Positions 1 through 8,969 of a DNA stretch of 34,938 nt are shown in pieces. The translations under genes were made by a program, and so were the position numbers. Position 1 is the stretch's first letter. Each line of letters begins with the position of its first letter. The DNA comes from Bifidobacterium choerinum (GTDB lineage Bacteria; Actinomycetota; Actinomycetes; Actinomycetales; Bifidobacteriaceae), in assembly GCF_000741135.1 (NCBI RefSeq), contig NZ_JGYU01000014.1:1-34938 (forward strand), read 5' to 3'. The notes under the pieces are model-generated. The model saw only the letters and a list, made by a program, of their open reading frames with translations. It did no database searches and was not told where the DNA came from.

Positions 1-25
1 GCTCCCATGCGCCGTGCATGGGAGC
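1..25 (-). terminator. Hairpin downstream of FAD oxidoreductase gene
   Basis: Arms GCTCCCATGC and GCATGGGAGC pair perfectly around a 5-base loop, 18 bases past the stop codon of the oxidoreductase gene. Any T-run lies outside the window. It matches the T-less perfect hairpins that end other units here. Confidence 0.6.
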
Positions 26-43
26 CGCCCGGAACGGTCGGCG

Positions 44-1633
44 TCACTTGGATTCGTGATAGGACTTGTCGGTATTGACCGACCAGATGTTCTCCTTCGT
101 CGGCTTGCCGGACTTGATGTTGCCGACGGCCTCGATCGCCGTCGCCATCGAATGGTCCATGTTGTTGTAGCGGTGCTGGCCGTTGCGACCGACGCAGTAC
201 AGGTTGCCGAAGGAGTCGAGGTAGTCGACGATGCTCGGCATCTCGTCGTAGGTGTCGAAGTACGCCGGATACGCCTTCTTGACGCGTTCGCGGTGCGAGT
301 CGAGCACCTCGTGCGAGCCGTTGATGACGCCCATGCGCGTCAGCTCGCTGATCGCGAAGCGCGTCGCCTCGTCGTCGGTCATGTTCCAGAAGTCGTCGCC
401 TTCCTCGCAGAAGTACTCGAGGCCGATCCAGACGGTGTCGTCGACGTCCTGGACGAGGTAGGGGCTCCAGTTGTTGAAGATCTGCAGACGGCCGACCTTG
501 TAGCCCGGATCCTGCACGTAGATCCAGCAGTCCGGCACGATCGGCGGGTTGCCAAGCGTCGGGATGTCGGTCGTGTTCCGGAGCTTGAGATGCTTGACGA
601 GCAGGCCGACGGTGACAAAATCGCGGTACGGCAGGCCGTCGGCGATGCGCACGATGTCCTTCGGCGCGCGCTCGGTGCCGTCGTCGATCGCGTCGACGAG
701 GTCCTTGATCGGCATCGACGAGATGAACTCGTCGGCCTCCATCGTCGTGCGCACGCCGTGCTCGTCCTCGTAGACGAGCGAGGCGATCCTGCCGTCGCGC
801 TGGTCGAGTTCGACGACCTTCGCGCCCTTGATGATCGTGACGCCGGCGTCCTCGGCGTTCTTCGCGACCGTCTCCCACAGCTGGCCGGGGCCGAGCTTCG
901 GGTACCAGAACTCCTCGATGAGCGAGGTCTCGACCTCCTCGTCGTCGCGCTTCTTCGGCAGCAGCTTGCGGAACGCGTTCTTGAGCACGCCCATGATGCT
1001 CAGGCCCTTGACGCGCTGCGATCCCCAGTCGGCCGAGATGACCGACGGATGGCGGCCCCAGAGCTTCTCGGTGTAGCCTTCGAAGAACATCGAATACAGC
1101 TTGCGGCCGAAGCGGTTGATGTAGAAGTTCTCGAGGTTGTCCTCGGGCAGCTTGTGGAACACCGACTTGAGGTACGAGCAGCCGGCCACGACGGTGAGGC
1201 GCGGACCCATCGCCTTCAACGTGTTCATCGACAGCGAAATCGGATAGTCGAAGAAATGCTTGTTCCAGAAGATGCGCGAGACGCGGTGACGCTTGAGCAT
1301 GACCTTGTCGGTCTTCTCCGGATCGGGGCCGCCCGGTTCGAGCTCGTGCACGCGGCCGAGCTTCTTGTCGTCGTAGGACGGGGCGCCCTGCAGCGGCAGT
1401 GTCTCCTCCCACCAGCGCATGATGCGGTCGTCCTTCGAGAAGAAGCGGTGGCCGCCGATGTCCATGCGGTTGCCGTCGTGCTTGACGGTGCGGGCGATGC
1501 CGCCGAACTCCTGCGACTCCTCGAGCAGTGTGACGTCGTACCGGTCGGCGCCGCCGTCCTTGACGAGCTCCCAGGCGGCCGTGAGACCGGCGGGGCCGCC
1601 GCCGATGATGACTACGGTTTCCTTGTCAGACAC
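44..1633 (-). CDS. FAD-dependent oxidoreductase, UDP-galactopyranose mutase/protoporphyrinogen oxidase-like
   Basis: A 529-residue flavoprotein. Residues 7-17 hold the dinucleotide-binding motif VVIIGGGPAGL after a short beta strand, followed by the GGHRFF segment seen in UDP-galactopyranose mutase-like amine oxidase-fold enzymes. The middle carries FDYP, an NRFG..LY..FF..YTEK.WG block and an ADWGSQR block. These are typical of the family often annotated as FAD-dependent oxidoreductase or protoporphyrinogen oxidase near polysaccharide genes. Substrate is unknown; a role in a nucleotide-sugar or cell-envelope glycan step is inferred only. The GTG start at 1633 is chosen because AAGGAG lies 9 bases upstream and the next codons enter the FAD motif directly; longer in-frame starts would add a 58-residue low-complexity tail across the promoter region. 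It stands alone, between a terminator upstream and a hairpin at the window edge. Confidence 0.85.
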   Translation of the reverse strand: MSDKETVVIIGGGPAGLTAAWELVKDGGADRYDVTLLEESQEFGGIARTVKHDGNRMDIGGHRFFSKDDRIMRWWEETLPLQGAPSYDDKKLGRVHELEPGGPDPEKTDKVMLKRHRVSRIFWNKHFFDYPISLSMNTLKAMGPRLTVVAGCSYLKSVFHKLPEDNLENFYINRFGRKLYSMFFEGYTEKLWGRHPSVISADWGSQRVKGLSIMGVLKNAFRKLLPKKRDDEEVETSLIEEFWYPKLGPGQLWETVAKNAEDAGVTIIKGAKVVELDQRDGRIASLVYEDEHGVRTTMEADEFISSMPIKDLVDAIDDGTERAPKDIVRIADGLPYRDFVTVGLLVKHLKLRNTTDIPTLGNPPIVPDCWIYVQDPGYKVGRLQIFNNWSPYLVQDVDDTVWIGLEYFCEEGDDFWNMTDDEATRFAISELTRMGVINGSHEVLDSHRERVKKAYPAYFDTYDEMPSIVDYLDSFGNLYCVGRNGQHRYNNMDHSMATAIEAVGNIKSGKPTKENIWSVNTDKSYHESK

Positions 1634-1740
1634 GTTCACGTTCTCCTTCAACACTGGTTCTGCCGATCGATCGCTGCTGAAACATTCGCATCGCGCATCC
1701 TCGCGCCGGTACCGCGCAGGACATGGGATTGGTGTGCGCA

Positions 1741-1770
1741 TTGATATGTCGCACTCCGCAGCAAGTCTAA
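1741..1770 (-). promoter_or_regulatory. Candidate promoter of the FAD oxidoreductase gene
   Basis: On the minus strand TTAGAC (1765-1770) and TATCAA (1741-1746) are separated by 18 bases, just after the preceding terminator and about 100 bases before the GTG start. Each hexamer matches the sigma-70-type consensus at only about four positions. Confidence 0.35.
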
Positions 1771-1774
1771 TGCT

Positions 1775-1799
1775 CCCCATGGCCATAGCGGCCACGGGG
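1775..1799 (-). terminator. Terminator after DUF2469 gene
   Basis: On the minus strand CCCCGTGGCC and GGCCATGGGG form a 10-bp stem (one G-U pair in RNA) with a 5-base loop, 24 bases past the DUF2469 stop. A run of nine G on the plus strand (1796-1804) overlaps its base. Confidence 0.6.
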
Positions 1800-1822
1800 G
1801 GGGGCACCGCGCTTCCCCGCCG

Positions 1823-2134
1823 TCAGATGCCGTCGGGGATGTCGATGTCGCTCTTCTGCACCTCTTCGACGTTGACGTCCTTGAAGGTCACGATGCGCAC
1901 GTTCTTGACGAAGCGGTTCGAACGGTAGACGTCCCACACCCACGCGTCGGAGAGCCGCACGTCGAAGTAGACGTCCTGCCCGGCCGAGCGGACGTTGAAG
2001 TCCACCTTGTTCGCCAGATAGAACCGTCGTTCCGTCTCGACGACGTAGGTGAACAGTTTGATGACGTCGCGGTACTCCTTGTACAACGCCAGTTCGGCGT
2101 CGGTCTCATAGTTGTCGAGGTCTTCGGCGCTCAT
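1823..2134 (-). CDS. DUF2469 family protein
   Basis: A 103-residue acidic protein of the conserved actinobacterial DUF2469 family. It begins MSAEDLDNYE and carries the family's hallmark blocks VVETERRFYLAN, SDAWVWD.YR and VRIVTFKDVN.EEV. Length agrees with the family (about 100 residues). In many actinobacteria the gene lies close to rnhB; no such neighbour is present here. The function is not established. The start at 2134 is set by homology, as the family begins MSAEDL; the Shine-Dalgarno match (AGGAG) is about 15 bases away and weak. It follows the GNAT gene by 46 bases on the same strand and may be cotranscribed with it; a hairpin ends the unit. Confidence 0.9.
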   Translation of the reverse strand: MSAEDLDNYETDAELALYKEYRDVIKLFTYVVETERRFYLANKVDFNVRSAGQDVYFDVRLSDAWVWDVYRSNRFVKNVRIVTFKDVNVEEVQKSDIDIPDGI

Positions 2135-2180
2135 GGTTGCTCGCTTGTGCTCCTGTCCTTCGTGTCCGTGGTCCGCATGC

Positions 2181-3245
2181 TCACTGGTCGCCGCGCGCGG
2201 CCGCGCCGTGGCGGTTGCGGTCGCTGCCCAACGTGCGCCACCACGCCTTCTTCGACGTGTTGCGTTCGGCGTTGTTGTACGGCCATGCGTTCTCGGCGTC
2301 GACGTCGTCGCCGGCGATGCGTTCGGCATCGCGGTGCAATGTCTCGCCGAGCGTCGGCGCCTGCGCGTCGTCCTGCACGGCCTGGCGCACGGCGCCGGCG
2401 ACGCGCTGGCGTTCGTCGTCGAGGTCCTTCATCAGCCCGGCCTCGCGCAGCTCCTGCTTCTTGATCGCCATCGAATGCTGGTGCAGCGACATCGCCTTCT
2501 CCATGCCCGGGTTCGACGTGATGACGTGCATGCCGAAGGCGTCCATCGCGCGCACCGGGTCGAATTCGTCGACGAGCGTGTCAAGGACGTTGAGGTCCTG
2601 GTACTTGCCGAGGCGGTTGTCCCACAACGCGTCGCGCGATGTGCCGGACGGCACGAAGCCGAGCGACTGGTAGACGGAGAAGGTGCGCGTGTTCTTCTCG
2701 GGAACGGCCACCCAGATGCGGTGCAGCCCGAGCCCTTCCGGCTGGTCGGCGAAGCCGTAGGTCATGACGCGCGGCATCGCGTCGCGTGAATAGCCGCGGC
2801 CGCGGAAGTCCTTGCCGAGCACGACCTGGATGCGCGCCGAACGCGCCCATCCGTCGATGTCGATCAGGAAGATCATGCCGAGGAACTCGGTCGCGTTGTC
2901 CGCGTTGACGGATTCGTCGTTGTCGTCGGGCGTCGTCATCAGCGCCCATGCGATCGTGCGGCGGCGCTCGGGGTCGTCGACGCCCTCGCCGACGTCGGAG
3001 CCCTGCGTCCACGCCTCGGAGCGGCGCACCCATGCGTGCACGGCCGCACGTTCCGCCACGCGGTCCTTGCCGGTGATGCCCGACGCGTTCACGTAGGCGT
3101 CAAGCTCGTCCATCAGCGGCAGATCCTGCGATGTGGCCGGCCGCAGATACACCATCTCCCCCAGAATATCGGGAATCGTGATGCGCGTGGGCAGCACGCG
3201 CGGCCGTTCCCGTTCCTCCTCGCGACGTTCGTCACTGTGCGTCAT
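2181..3245 (-). CDS. GNAT family N-acetyltransferase with long C-terminal extension
   Basis: A 354-residue protein. The RimJ/RimL-like GNAT domain covers about residues 30-225. It includes MVYLRPAT near the start, the acetyl-CoA pyrophosphate loop FRGRGYSRDAM (148-157) and the late block NTRTFSVYQSLGFVPSG (185-201), where the Tyr and GF.. residues are typical. The acceptor is unknown. A charged, probably helical extension of about 125 residues (230-354) follows, rich in Met, Gln and Asp; typical GNAT enzymes of this class are 170-220 residues. The N-terminal 20 residues are Arg/Glu-rich. The start at 3245 has AGAGGA six bases upstream. It precedes DUF2469 by 46 bases. An inverted repeat lies in its leader. 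Confidence 0.85.
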   Translation of the reverse strand: MTHSDERREEERERPRVLPTRITIPDILGEMVYLRPATSQDLPLMDELDAYVNASGITGKDRVAERAAVHAWVRRSEAWTQGSDVGEGVDDPERRRTIAWALMTTPDDNDESVNADNATEFLGMIFLIDIDGWARSARIQVVLGKDFRGRGYSRDAMPRVMTYGFADQPEGLGLHRIWVAVPEKNTRTFSVYQSLGFVPSGTSRDALWDNRLGKYQDLNVLDTLVDEFDPVRAMDAFGMHVITSNPGMEKAMSLHQHSMAIKKQELREAGLMKDLDDERQRVAGAVRQAVQDDAQAPTLGETLHRDAERIAGDDVDAENAWPYNNAERNTSKKAWWRTLGSDRNRHGAAARGDQ

Positions 3246-3265
3246 GTTGTTCCTCTTTGTTTGGC

Positions 3266-3296
3266 GACTGGAGCGTTCTCCCTATTCTCTCCAGTC
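3266..3296 (-). promoter_or_regulatory. Inverted repeat in the leader of the GNAT gene
   Basis: GACTGGAG and CTCCAGTC, separated by 15 bases, lie 21-51 bases before the start codon. This could be a regulator site or an mRNA hairpin. No regulator is identified. Confidence 0.35.
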
Positions 3297-3349
3297 TTGC
3301 CATTGTAGTGTACGCCGTCGTCCTTGGCGCCGGCGCGTCCAAATACGAG

Positions 3350-3389
3350 CCGGGGCGGCGGACGCGTCGATGCGCGTCCGCCGCCCCGG
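3350..3389 (-). terminator. Terminator of gatCAB
   Basis: A perfect 17-bp GC stem with a 6-base loop lies 25 bases past the gatB stop. It begins CCGGGGCGGCGG and mirrors to CCGCCGCCCCGG. Only a weak ATTT tract follows on the minus strand. Confidence 0.75.
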
Positions 3390-3413
3390 TATCGCCGATG
3401 ACCGTGGGTCCGG

Positions 3414-4913
3414 TCAGCCCTTGATCTTCTCCATGACGATCTTCGTGACCGCCTTCGCGTCGGCCTGGCCCTTCGTCGCGCGCATGACGGCGCCGATGAT
3501 CGCGCCCATCGGCTTCATGTTGCCGCCCTTGAGCTTCTCGACGACGTCCGGATTCGCGTCGAGCGCCTCCTGGACGGCCGCCTGCAGCGCACCGTCGTCG
3601 GAGACGACCTTGAAGCCGTGCTTCTCGACGATCTCGGCCGGCGTGCCCTCGCCGGCGAGCACGAGGCTCACCGTCTGCTTGGCGAGCTTGTCGTTGAGCT
3701 TGCCGTCGGCGATGAGCTGTTCGACGTCGGCGACCGCCTGCGCGTCGATCGGCAGCTCCTCGAGGCTGACGCCCTTGGCGTTCGCCTCGCGCGAGAGCTC
3801 GCCGAGCCACCACTTCTTCGCGCCCGACGGCGTCGCGCCGAGCTTGACGGTCTCCTCGATCAGGTCGAGCGCGTCGGCGTTGATGACGTCGCGCATCTCG
3901 GTGTCGGAGAACTTCCATTCGCCCTTGAGGCGGTTGCGGCGCTCGCGCGGCATCTCCGGCATGACCTTGCGGATCTCCTCGACGTGCTCCGGCGTGATGT
4001 GGAGCATGACGAGGTCCGGATCCGGGAAGTAGCGGTAGTCGTCGGCGTCGGACTTGACGCGGCCGCCGGCCGTCGACTGCGAGGCCTCGTCCCAGTGGCG
4101 CGTCTCCTGCAGGATCTCGCCGCCGTCCTCGAGGATCGCGGCCTGACGGCGGATCTCGTACTGGATCGTGCGTTCGATGCCGCGGAACGAGTTGACGTTC
4201 TTCGTCTCGGAACGCGTGCCGAAGGGGTCGGACGGGTCGCGACGCAGCGACACGTTGACGTCGGCGCGCATGTTGCCCTGCTCCATGCGGGCGTGCGAGA
4301 TGTTGAGCGCGCGCACGATGTCGCGGATCGCGCGCATGTAGGCGCCGGCGATCTCCGGCGCGCGGTCGCCCGCGCCCTCGATCGGCTTCGTGACGATCTC
4401 GATGAGCGGCACGCCCGCGCGGTTGTAGTCGACGAGCGAATGGTCGGCGCCCTCGATGCGGCCGTCGGCGCCGCCGACGTGCGTGTTCTTGCCGGCGTCG
4501 TCCTCGATGTGCGCGCGCTCGATCGGCACGCGGAACACGGTGCCGTCCTCGAGTTCGACGTCGAGGTAGCCCTCGCCGTTCGTCGGCTTGTCGTACTGCG
4601 AGATCTGGTAGTCGCGCGGCATGTCCGGGTAGAAGTAGTTCTTGCGTGCGAACTGGCTCCACTCGTGGATCTGGCAGTGCAGCGCCAGACCGAGCTTGAT
4701 CGCGTAGTCGACGGCGGCCGCGTTGACGACCGGCAGCGAACCCGGCAGGCCGAGGCTCACCGGCGTCAGCTCGGTGTTCGGCTCGGCGCCGAAGGAGATC
4801 GGGGCCGGGCAGAACAGCTTCGTGTTCGTGGACAGCTCGACGTGCGTCTCGAGACCGATGACCGGATCGAACTTCTTGACGGCTTCGGAATACTTCATCA
4901 ATTTTTCAGCCAT
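3414..4913 (-). CDS. gatB: Asp-tRNA(Asn)/Glu-tRNA(Gln) amidotransferase subunit B
   Basis: A 499-residue GatB, the tRNA-binding and kinase subunit of the GatCAB complex. The complex converts Glu-tRNA(Gln) to Gln-tRNA(Gln), or Asp-tRNA(Asn) to Asn-tRNA(Asn), using ammonia from GatA. Family signatures are [21 protein letters not shown] at residues 15-35, [22 protein letters not shown], the RADVNVSLR block, and [10 protein letters not shown] leading into the helical and YqeY-like tail domain, which ends [16 protein letters not shown]. Length is normal. The ATG at 4913 has AGGAAGAG upstream. It is the last gene of gatC-gatA-gatB, 21 bases after gatA, and is followed by a strong hairpin. Confidence 0.97.
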   Translation of the reverse strand: MAEKLMKYSEAVKKFDPVIGLETHVELSTNTKLFCPAPISFGAEPNTELTPVSLGLPGSLPVVNAAAVDYAIKLGLALHCQIHEWSQFARKNYFYPDMPRDYQISQYDKPTNGEGYLDVELEDGTVFRVPIERAHIEDDAGKNTHVGGADGRIEGADHSLVDYNRAGVPLIEIVTKPIEGAGDRAPEIAGAYMRAIRDIVRALNISHARMEQGNMRADVNVSLRRDPSDPFGTRSETKNVNSFRGIERTIQYEIRRQAAILEDGGEILQETRHWDEASQSTAGGRVKSDADDYRYFPDPDLVMLHITPEHVEEIRKVMPEMPRERRNRLKGEWKFSDTEMRDVINADALDLIEETVKLGATPSGAKKWWLGELSREANAKGVSLEELPIDAQAVADVEQLIADGKLNDKLAKQTVSLVLAGEGTPAEIVEKHGFKVVSDDGALQAAVQEALDANPDVVEKLKGGNMKPMGAIIGAVMRATKGQADAKAVTKIVMEKIKG

Positions 4914-4934
4914 AATATTCTCTTCCTGTCACCC

Positions 4935-6476
4935 TTACTTGTTGAGTCCATCGAGCCACGGCGTCTTGAGCGACTGCCAGATCGGGCCGTTCCAGTCCTC
5001 CTCGAGCGCGGCCTCGAGCGCGGCGGCCGGCTTGTACATCACCTCGTCGCGCTGCTGCGGCGCGATGAACTGGAAGCCGACCGGCAGGCCGTCGTCGGAC
5101 AGGCCGGCCGGGATGCTCATCGCCGGCACGCCGGCGAGGTTCGCCGGGATCGTCGCGATGTCGTTCATGTACATCGCGAGCGGGTCGTCCATCTTCTCGC
5201 CGAACTTGAACGCCGTCGACGGGCTCGTCGGGGAGACGAGGACGTCGGCCTGCTCGAAGGCCTTGCGGAAGTCGTCGATGATGAGCGTGCGCACCTTCTG
5301 CGCCGAGCCGTACCAGGCGTCGTAGTAGCCCGCGGACAGCGCGTAGGTGCCGAGGATGATGCGGCGCTTGACCTCGTCGCCGAAGCCGGCCTCACGGGTG
5401 TATGCCATCATGTTCGCGGCCGTCTGCGGCACGTCCTCCGGAGGCATGACGCGCAGACCGTAGCGCATGCCGTCGTAGCGGGCGAGGTTCGAGCTGACCT
5501 CGGACGGCATGATGATGTAGTAGGCGCCGAGCGCGTACTTGAAGTGCGGGCACGAGACCTCGACGACTTCGGCGCCCATCGCCTCGAGCTTCTTGACGGC
5601 CTCGTGGAAGCGCGCCTCGACGCCCGGCTGGAAGCCGTCGCCGTTGAGCTCCTTGACGAGGCCGACCTTCATGCCCTTGAGGTCGCGGTTGTTCAGGCCG
5701 TCGCGCGCGGCGGCGACCATCGGGCGCGGGCCTTCGGGGATCGACGTCGAGTCGCGGCGGTCATGGCCGCCGATGATCTCCTGCAGCAGCGCCGAGTCGA
5801 GGACGGTGCGCGAGACCGGACCGATCTGGTCGAGCGACGACGCCATCGCGATCGCGCCGAAGCGGGAGACGCCGCCGTAGGTCGGCTTGACGCCGACGGT
5901 GCCGGTGAGTGCGCCGGGCTGGCGGATCGAGCCGCCGGTGTCGGTGCCGAGCGCGATCGGCGCCTCGAAGGCGCTGACGGCCGCCGCGGAGCCGCCGCCG
6001 GAGCCGCCGGGCACGCGATCGACGTCCCACGGGTTCGACGTGCGCTGGAAGGCGGAATGCTCGGTCGACGAGCCCTGCGCGAACTCGTCGAGGTTCGTCT
6101 TGCCGAGGATCGGCATATGCGCGACCTTGAGCTTCTCGATGACGGTCGCGTCGTACGGCGGGATCCAGCCTTCGAGGATGCGGGAGGCGGCGGTCGTCTC
6201 GATGCCCTTCGTCACGATCATGTCCTTGATCGCGATCGGGACGCCGGCGAGCTCAGGCAGTTCGGCCTTCTCGTCGTCGGACAGGTTGTCGAAGGCGTCG
6301 GCCTGCTCGAGCGCGGCCTCGCCGGCGACCTTGAGGAAGGCCTTGATGCTCGGTTCGGCGGCGTCGATGACGTCGAGCTCGGCGGACACGAGGTCGCGGC
6401 TCGAGATCTCCTTGGCGCGCAGCTTGGCCGCCATCTCGGTTGCGGACAGCTTGACGAGTTCGTTCTGGTCGGTCAT
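4935..6476 (-). CDS. gatA: Asp-tRNA(Asn)/Glu-tRNA(Gln) amidotransferase subunit A
   Basis: A 513-residue amidase-signature enzyme that hydrolyses glutamine and passes ammonia to GatB. The catalytic triad is visible: Lys84 in GVPIAIKD, Ser159 in the PGGSGGGSA loop and the nucleophile Ser183 in [10 protein letters not shown]. The spacings of 75 and 24 residues equal those of characterised GatA proteins. The start at 6476 lies one base after the gatC stop (TGA-G-ATG), so translation is probably coupled. Longer in-frame starts would run through gatC and are rejected. Confidence 0.97.
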   Translation of the reverse strand: MTDQNELVKLSATEMAAKLRAKEISSRDLVSAELDVIDAAEPSIKAFLKVAGEAALEQADAFDNLSDDEKAELPELAGVPIAIKDMIVTKGIETTAASRILEGWIPPYDATVIEKLKVAHMPILGKTNLDEFAQGSSTEHSAFQRTSNPWDVDRVPGGSGGGSAAAVSAFEAPIALGTDTGGSIRQPGALTGTVGVKPTYGGVSRFGAIAMASSLDQIGPVSRTVLDSALLQEIIGGHDRRDSTSIPEGPRPMVAAARDGLNNRDLKGMKVGLVKELNGDGFQPGVEARFHEAVKKLEAMGAEVVEVSCPHFKYALGAYYIIMPSEVSSNLARYDGMRYGLRVMPPEDVPQTAANMMAYTREAGFGDEVKRRIILGTYALSAGYYDAWYGSAQKVRTLIIDDFRKAFEQADVLVSPTSPSTAFKFGEKMDDPLAMYMNDIATIPANLAGVPAMSIPAGLSDDGLPVGFQFIAPQQRDEVMYKPAAALEAALEEDWNGPIWQSLKTPWLDGLNK

Positions 6477-6477
6477 C

Positions 6478-6774
6478 TCACTCCTCCCCCAGGATCTGCG
6501 GCGCGACGAACATGCCGTCCTCGGTCGCAGGCGCCGCGGCGAGCACTTCGGACTGGTCGAGCGGCTTGACCGGCACGTCGGGGCGCAGATAGGCCTCGAG
6601 CGGCACCGGGTTGGCGGTCGGCGGCACGTCGTCGGTCGCGACCTCCTGCACCGAATTGATCGATTCGGCGATGACGTTGAGCTCGCTCTGCATGCGGGTG
6701 ATTTCCTCGTCGGTGAGCGCGATTCGGGCGAGGTCGCCCAAATGCATGATTTCTTCACGTGTGAATGTAGGCAT
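6478..6774 (-). CDS. gatC: Asp-tRNA(Asn)/Glu-tRNA(Gln) amidotransferase subunit C
   Basis: A 98-residue GatC, the small subunit that wraps around and stabilises the GatA-GatB interface. It shows the family pattern [21 protein letters not shown] near the N-terminus and ends in a proline-containing tail ([14 protein letters not shown]) as usual. It is the first gene of the operon. The ATG at 6774 is chosen from the family start; only seven bases separate it from a TATAGT box, so the message is probably leaderless. The GGGAGG directly before the ATG is too close to act as a normal Shine-Dalgarno sequence. Confidence 0.95.
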   Translation of the reverse strand: MPTFTREEIMHLGDLARIALTDEEITRMQSELNVIAESINSVQEVATDDVPPTANPVPLEAYLRPDVPVKPLDQSEVLAAAPATEDGMFVAPQILGEE

Positions 6775-6781
6775 GCCTCCC

Positions 6782-6787
6782 ACTATA
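6782..6787 (-). promoter_or_regulatory. -10 box of gatCAB (leaderless start)
   Basis: TATAGT on the minus strand ends seven bases before the gatC ATG. Transcription would be expected to start at or beside the A of ATG. No good -35 hexamer is visible. Confidence 0.55.
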
Positions 6788-6832
6788 CGAACCAAATGTG
6801 ACGAGGCTCGTTCATCGGGCGCGGGACGGAAA

Positions 6833-6871
6833 ACGGCGAATCCCGGAGCGTCGCCGCCCGGGATTCGCCGT
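6833..6871 (-). terminator. Terminator of the ABC transporter operon
   Basis: Arms ACGGCGAATCCCGG and CCGGGATTCGCCGT form a perfect 14-bp stem with an 11-base loop. On the minus strand a TTTT tract follows directly. It lies 29 bases past the permease stop. Confidence 0.85.
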
Positions 6872-6900
6872 GTGCAGGTCATGTCGGCCGCGCCGCGCCG

Positions 6901-7788
6901 TCACTTCACGTCGCGACGGCACATCATCAGCACGCCGACGGCGTAGAGCACGAGGCTCCAGACGACGAAGATCAGGCCGGCCACGCCCCACGACGGCTGG
7001 AACGGATGCGCGCCGTCGACGATCAGCGCCGCCGCCGCATTGTTCGCAAAGGAGCTCGCGCCGGCGCCAAGGAAGGTCGACAACGCGTTCGCCGGCAGGC
7101 AGTTGTTGACCGACGTGACCCAGACGTAGCGGCGGCCGAGCAGCTGTGCCATCTGCAGCACCGACGGCACGATCGTGAACAGTACGATGACGCACAGCAC
7201 GCCGCCGACCGTCGAACGGCAGATCGCGCCGAGCCCCATCGCGAGCACGGCCGCGAAGGCCATCATCGCCGGCAGCCCGAACAACGTGACGACCGGCATC
7301 GCCGCCGGCGCGTCGCCGGCGACGGCCGTCACATCGGAGCCGATCATCAATGCGGCGACGCCCCATGCGAGCAGCACGCCGGCGAGGGACGCGAGGAAGG
7401 TGACGGCGGCGACGACGAGCGCCTTCGTATGCATGAACATCGCACGGCGCGGGTTCACGGTCAGCGACGAGACGATCGACGACGAGCTGAACTCGCTCGT
7501 CAATGCCATGACGCCGAGGATGCCGACGATGACGAGCACGTTGCCGGCGCCGGAACTCGCCGTCGACCAGACGTCCGCCCGGGCGACCGGCATGTTCTCG
7601 CCGGCGAGCAGCGAGAGCATCCAACCCATCATCAGGCTGTTGAGCAGCAGGAAGACGATCGTGAGCACGCCGAGCACATAGGTCGACGTCGCGCTCCAGA
7701 TCTTGCACCATTCGGCGCGCAGCGCGCCGGAGAAGGTCAGTCGCGCCGTGCGCGGCGCATGCGGCTGGGTCGTTGCGGTCGCGCTCAT
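6901..7788 (-). CDS. ABC transporter permease
   Basis: A 295-residue integral membrane protein with about six hydrophobic segments, of the ABC-2 exporter permease type. Segments include YVLGVLTIVFLLLNSLMMGWM, the AGNVLVIVGILGVMALTSEF block before the EFSSSSIVSSL cytoplasmic turn, and a last helix GLIFVVWSLVLYAVGVLMM ending in RRDVK. The LTSEFSSSS.VSSL.V.PRR pattern is typical of permeases paired with bacitracin or lantibiotic-immunity type ATPases. Its ATG overlaps the ATPase stop by four bases (ATGA), so the two are translationally coupled. The substrate is unknown. A larger in-frame reading further upstream is the shadow of the ATPase and methyltransferase genes. Confidence 0.88.
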   Translation of the reverse strand: MSATATTQPHAPRTARLTFSGALRAEWCKIWSATSTYVLGVLTIVFLLLNSLMMGWMLSLLAGENMPVARADVWSTASSGAGNVLVIVGILGVMALTSEFSSSSIVSSLTVNPRRAMFMHTKALVVAAVTFLASLAGVLLAWGVAALMIGSDVTAVAGDAPAAMPVVTLFGLPAMMAFAAVLAMGLGAICRSTVGGVLCVIVLFTIVPSVLQMAQLLGRRYVWVTSVNNCLPANALSTFLGAGASSFANNAAAALIVDGAHPFQPSWGVAGLIFVVWSLVLYAVGVLMMCRRDVK

Positions 7789-8876
7789 CGCGCACCTCCG
7801 TTCGTCGTCGGGATGGTCGGGGCCGGCGGGGCCGGCGCAGGCTGGGTCGGCGCGGACGGCCGCATGGAGGGATTCGGCATCGCCGCGGCCGGCGGCACCG
7901 GCTGTGCAGGCTGCGTGGGCATCGCCGCCGCCGGCTGCAGGCCGATCGGCGTCGCGACATACTGCGCGTGCGCGTGCGTGAGCTCCATGTACGCCTGCTC
8001 GAGCGAGACCTGCTCGCGCGCGAAACGGTAGGCGACGATCTGGTTGGCGGCGAAGCCGCGCGCGACGGCCTCGAGGTCGGCGCCCTCGATATGGAACGCG
8101 CGCGCGTCGTGCGGATAGCCGTCGGCGAGCGCCGTCTCGGTGATCCGCACGCCCGGCGAATGCGCGAACATCCGCTGCAGCTTGTCGGCGTCGGGCGTGA
8201 CGACCGAGATCAGCGGCTGCGAATGCTCGGCGACGAAATCGGCGACCGACGTGCAGCGAAGGATCCGCCCCTGGCCGATGATGACGAGCGTGTCCGCCGT
8301 GAGCGCCACCTCGCTCATCAGATGCGAGCTGAGCAGCACGGCGCGTCCGGCGGCCGCGCTGTTGCGGCACAGGTCGCGCACCCATTTGACGCCTTCGGCG
8401 TCGAGGCCGTTCACAGGCTCGTCGAGCACGAGGTTCCTCGGGTCGCCGAGCATCGCCGCGGCGATCGCCAGCCGCTGGCCCATGCCCAGCGAGAAACGGC
8501 CGGCCTTCGTCGTGCGCGCGCTCGCGAGCCCGGTCAGGTCGAGCACCTCGTCGACGCGCGACTTCGGGATGTTGTTCGTGTACGCGAGCGATTTGAGATA
8601 CGCATAGGCCGTGCGGTTCTTCGGCGCGCAGCGCGCGTCGAGCACGGCGCCGACGCTCGCCATCGGCGAGGCGGTGCGCGCGTAGGGTACGCCGTCGACG
8701 AGCGCGGTGCCCTCGTCCGGCGCGATCAGGCCGAGCAGGATGCGCATCGTCGTCGATTTGCCGGCGCCGTTGGGGCCGACGAAGCCGGTGACGACGCCGT
8801 CCGGCGCTGTGAAGCTCACATGGTCGAGTATCGGTTTGGCGCCGAATGACTTGCAGACGCCGTTGAGTTCCATCAT
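7785..8876 (-). CDS. ABC transporter ATP-binding protein with proline-rich tail
   Basis: A 363-residue ATPase of the CcmA/BcrA class. Walker A is GPNGAGKST (about residues 34-42). The signature region is FSLGMGQRLAIAAAMLGDP, where LGMGQ replaces LSGGQ. Walker B is NLVLDEPVNGLD. The H-loop is LLSSHLMSEV. After the usual domain and a C-terminal accessory part comes a tail of about 55 residues made mostly of Pro, Ala, Met and Thr, which is unusual for such ATPases. Two adjacent ATG codons (8876 and 8873) are possible starts. No Shine-Dalgarno sequence is seen and TACGAT ends six bases before the first ATG, suggesting a leaderless mRNA. The permease follows with a four-base overlap. It probably exports a peptide, lipid or drug; which is unknown. 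Confidence 0.93.
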   Translation of the reverse strand: MMELNGVCKSFGAKPILDHVSFTAPDGVVTGFVGPNGAGKSTTMRILLGLIAPDEGTALVDGVPYARTASPMASVGAVLDARCAPKNRTAYAYLKSLAYTNNIPKSRVDEVLDLTGLASARTTKAGRFSLGMGQRLAIAAAMLGDPRNLVLDEPVNGLDAEGVKWVRDLCRNSAAAGRAVLLSSHLMSEVALTADTLVIIGQGRILRCTSVADFVAEHSQPLISVVTPDADKLQRMFAHSPGVRITETALADGYPHDARAFHIEGADLEAVARGFAANQIVAYRFAREQVSLEQAYMELTHAHAQYVATPIGLQPAAAMPTQPAQPVPPAAAMPNPSMRPSAPTQPAPAPPAPTIPTTNGGAR

Positions 8877-8882
8877 GCTCGC

Positions 8883-8888
8883 ATCGTA
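8883..8888 (-). promoter_or_regulatory. -10 box of the ABC transporter operon (leaderless start)
   Basis: TACGAT on the minus strand ends six bases before the first ATG of the ATPase gene. No Shine-Dalgarno sequence lies between them. Confidence 0.5.
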
Positions 8889-8969
8889 GCAAGCGCGCGA
8901 CGGCCGATGCGGTGCGCGCCCACGATACGGCTGACGTCGGCGGCGGTCGCCATCGATCACGACGACCGA

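Noticed and set aside
3618..6569. A 983-codon open frame on the plus strand opposite gatB and gatA
   Set aside because: It runs antisense to two clear genes, is dominated by Arg, Val, Asp, Leu and Ala as expected from the complement of GC-rich codons, and shows no family motif. The same holds for long plus-strand frames at 14-1744 and 13259-15013.
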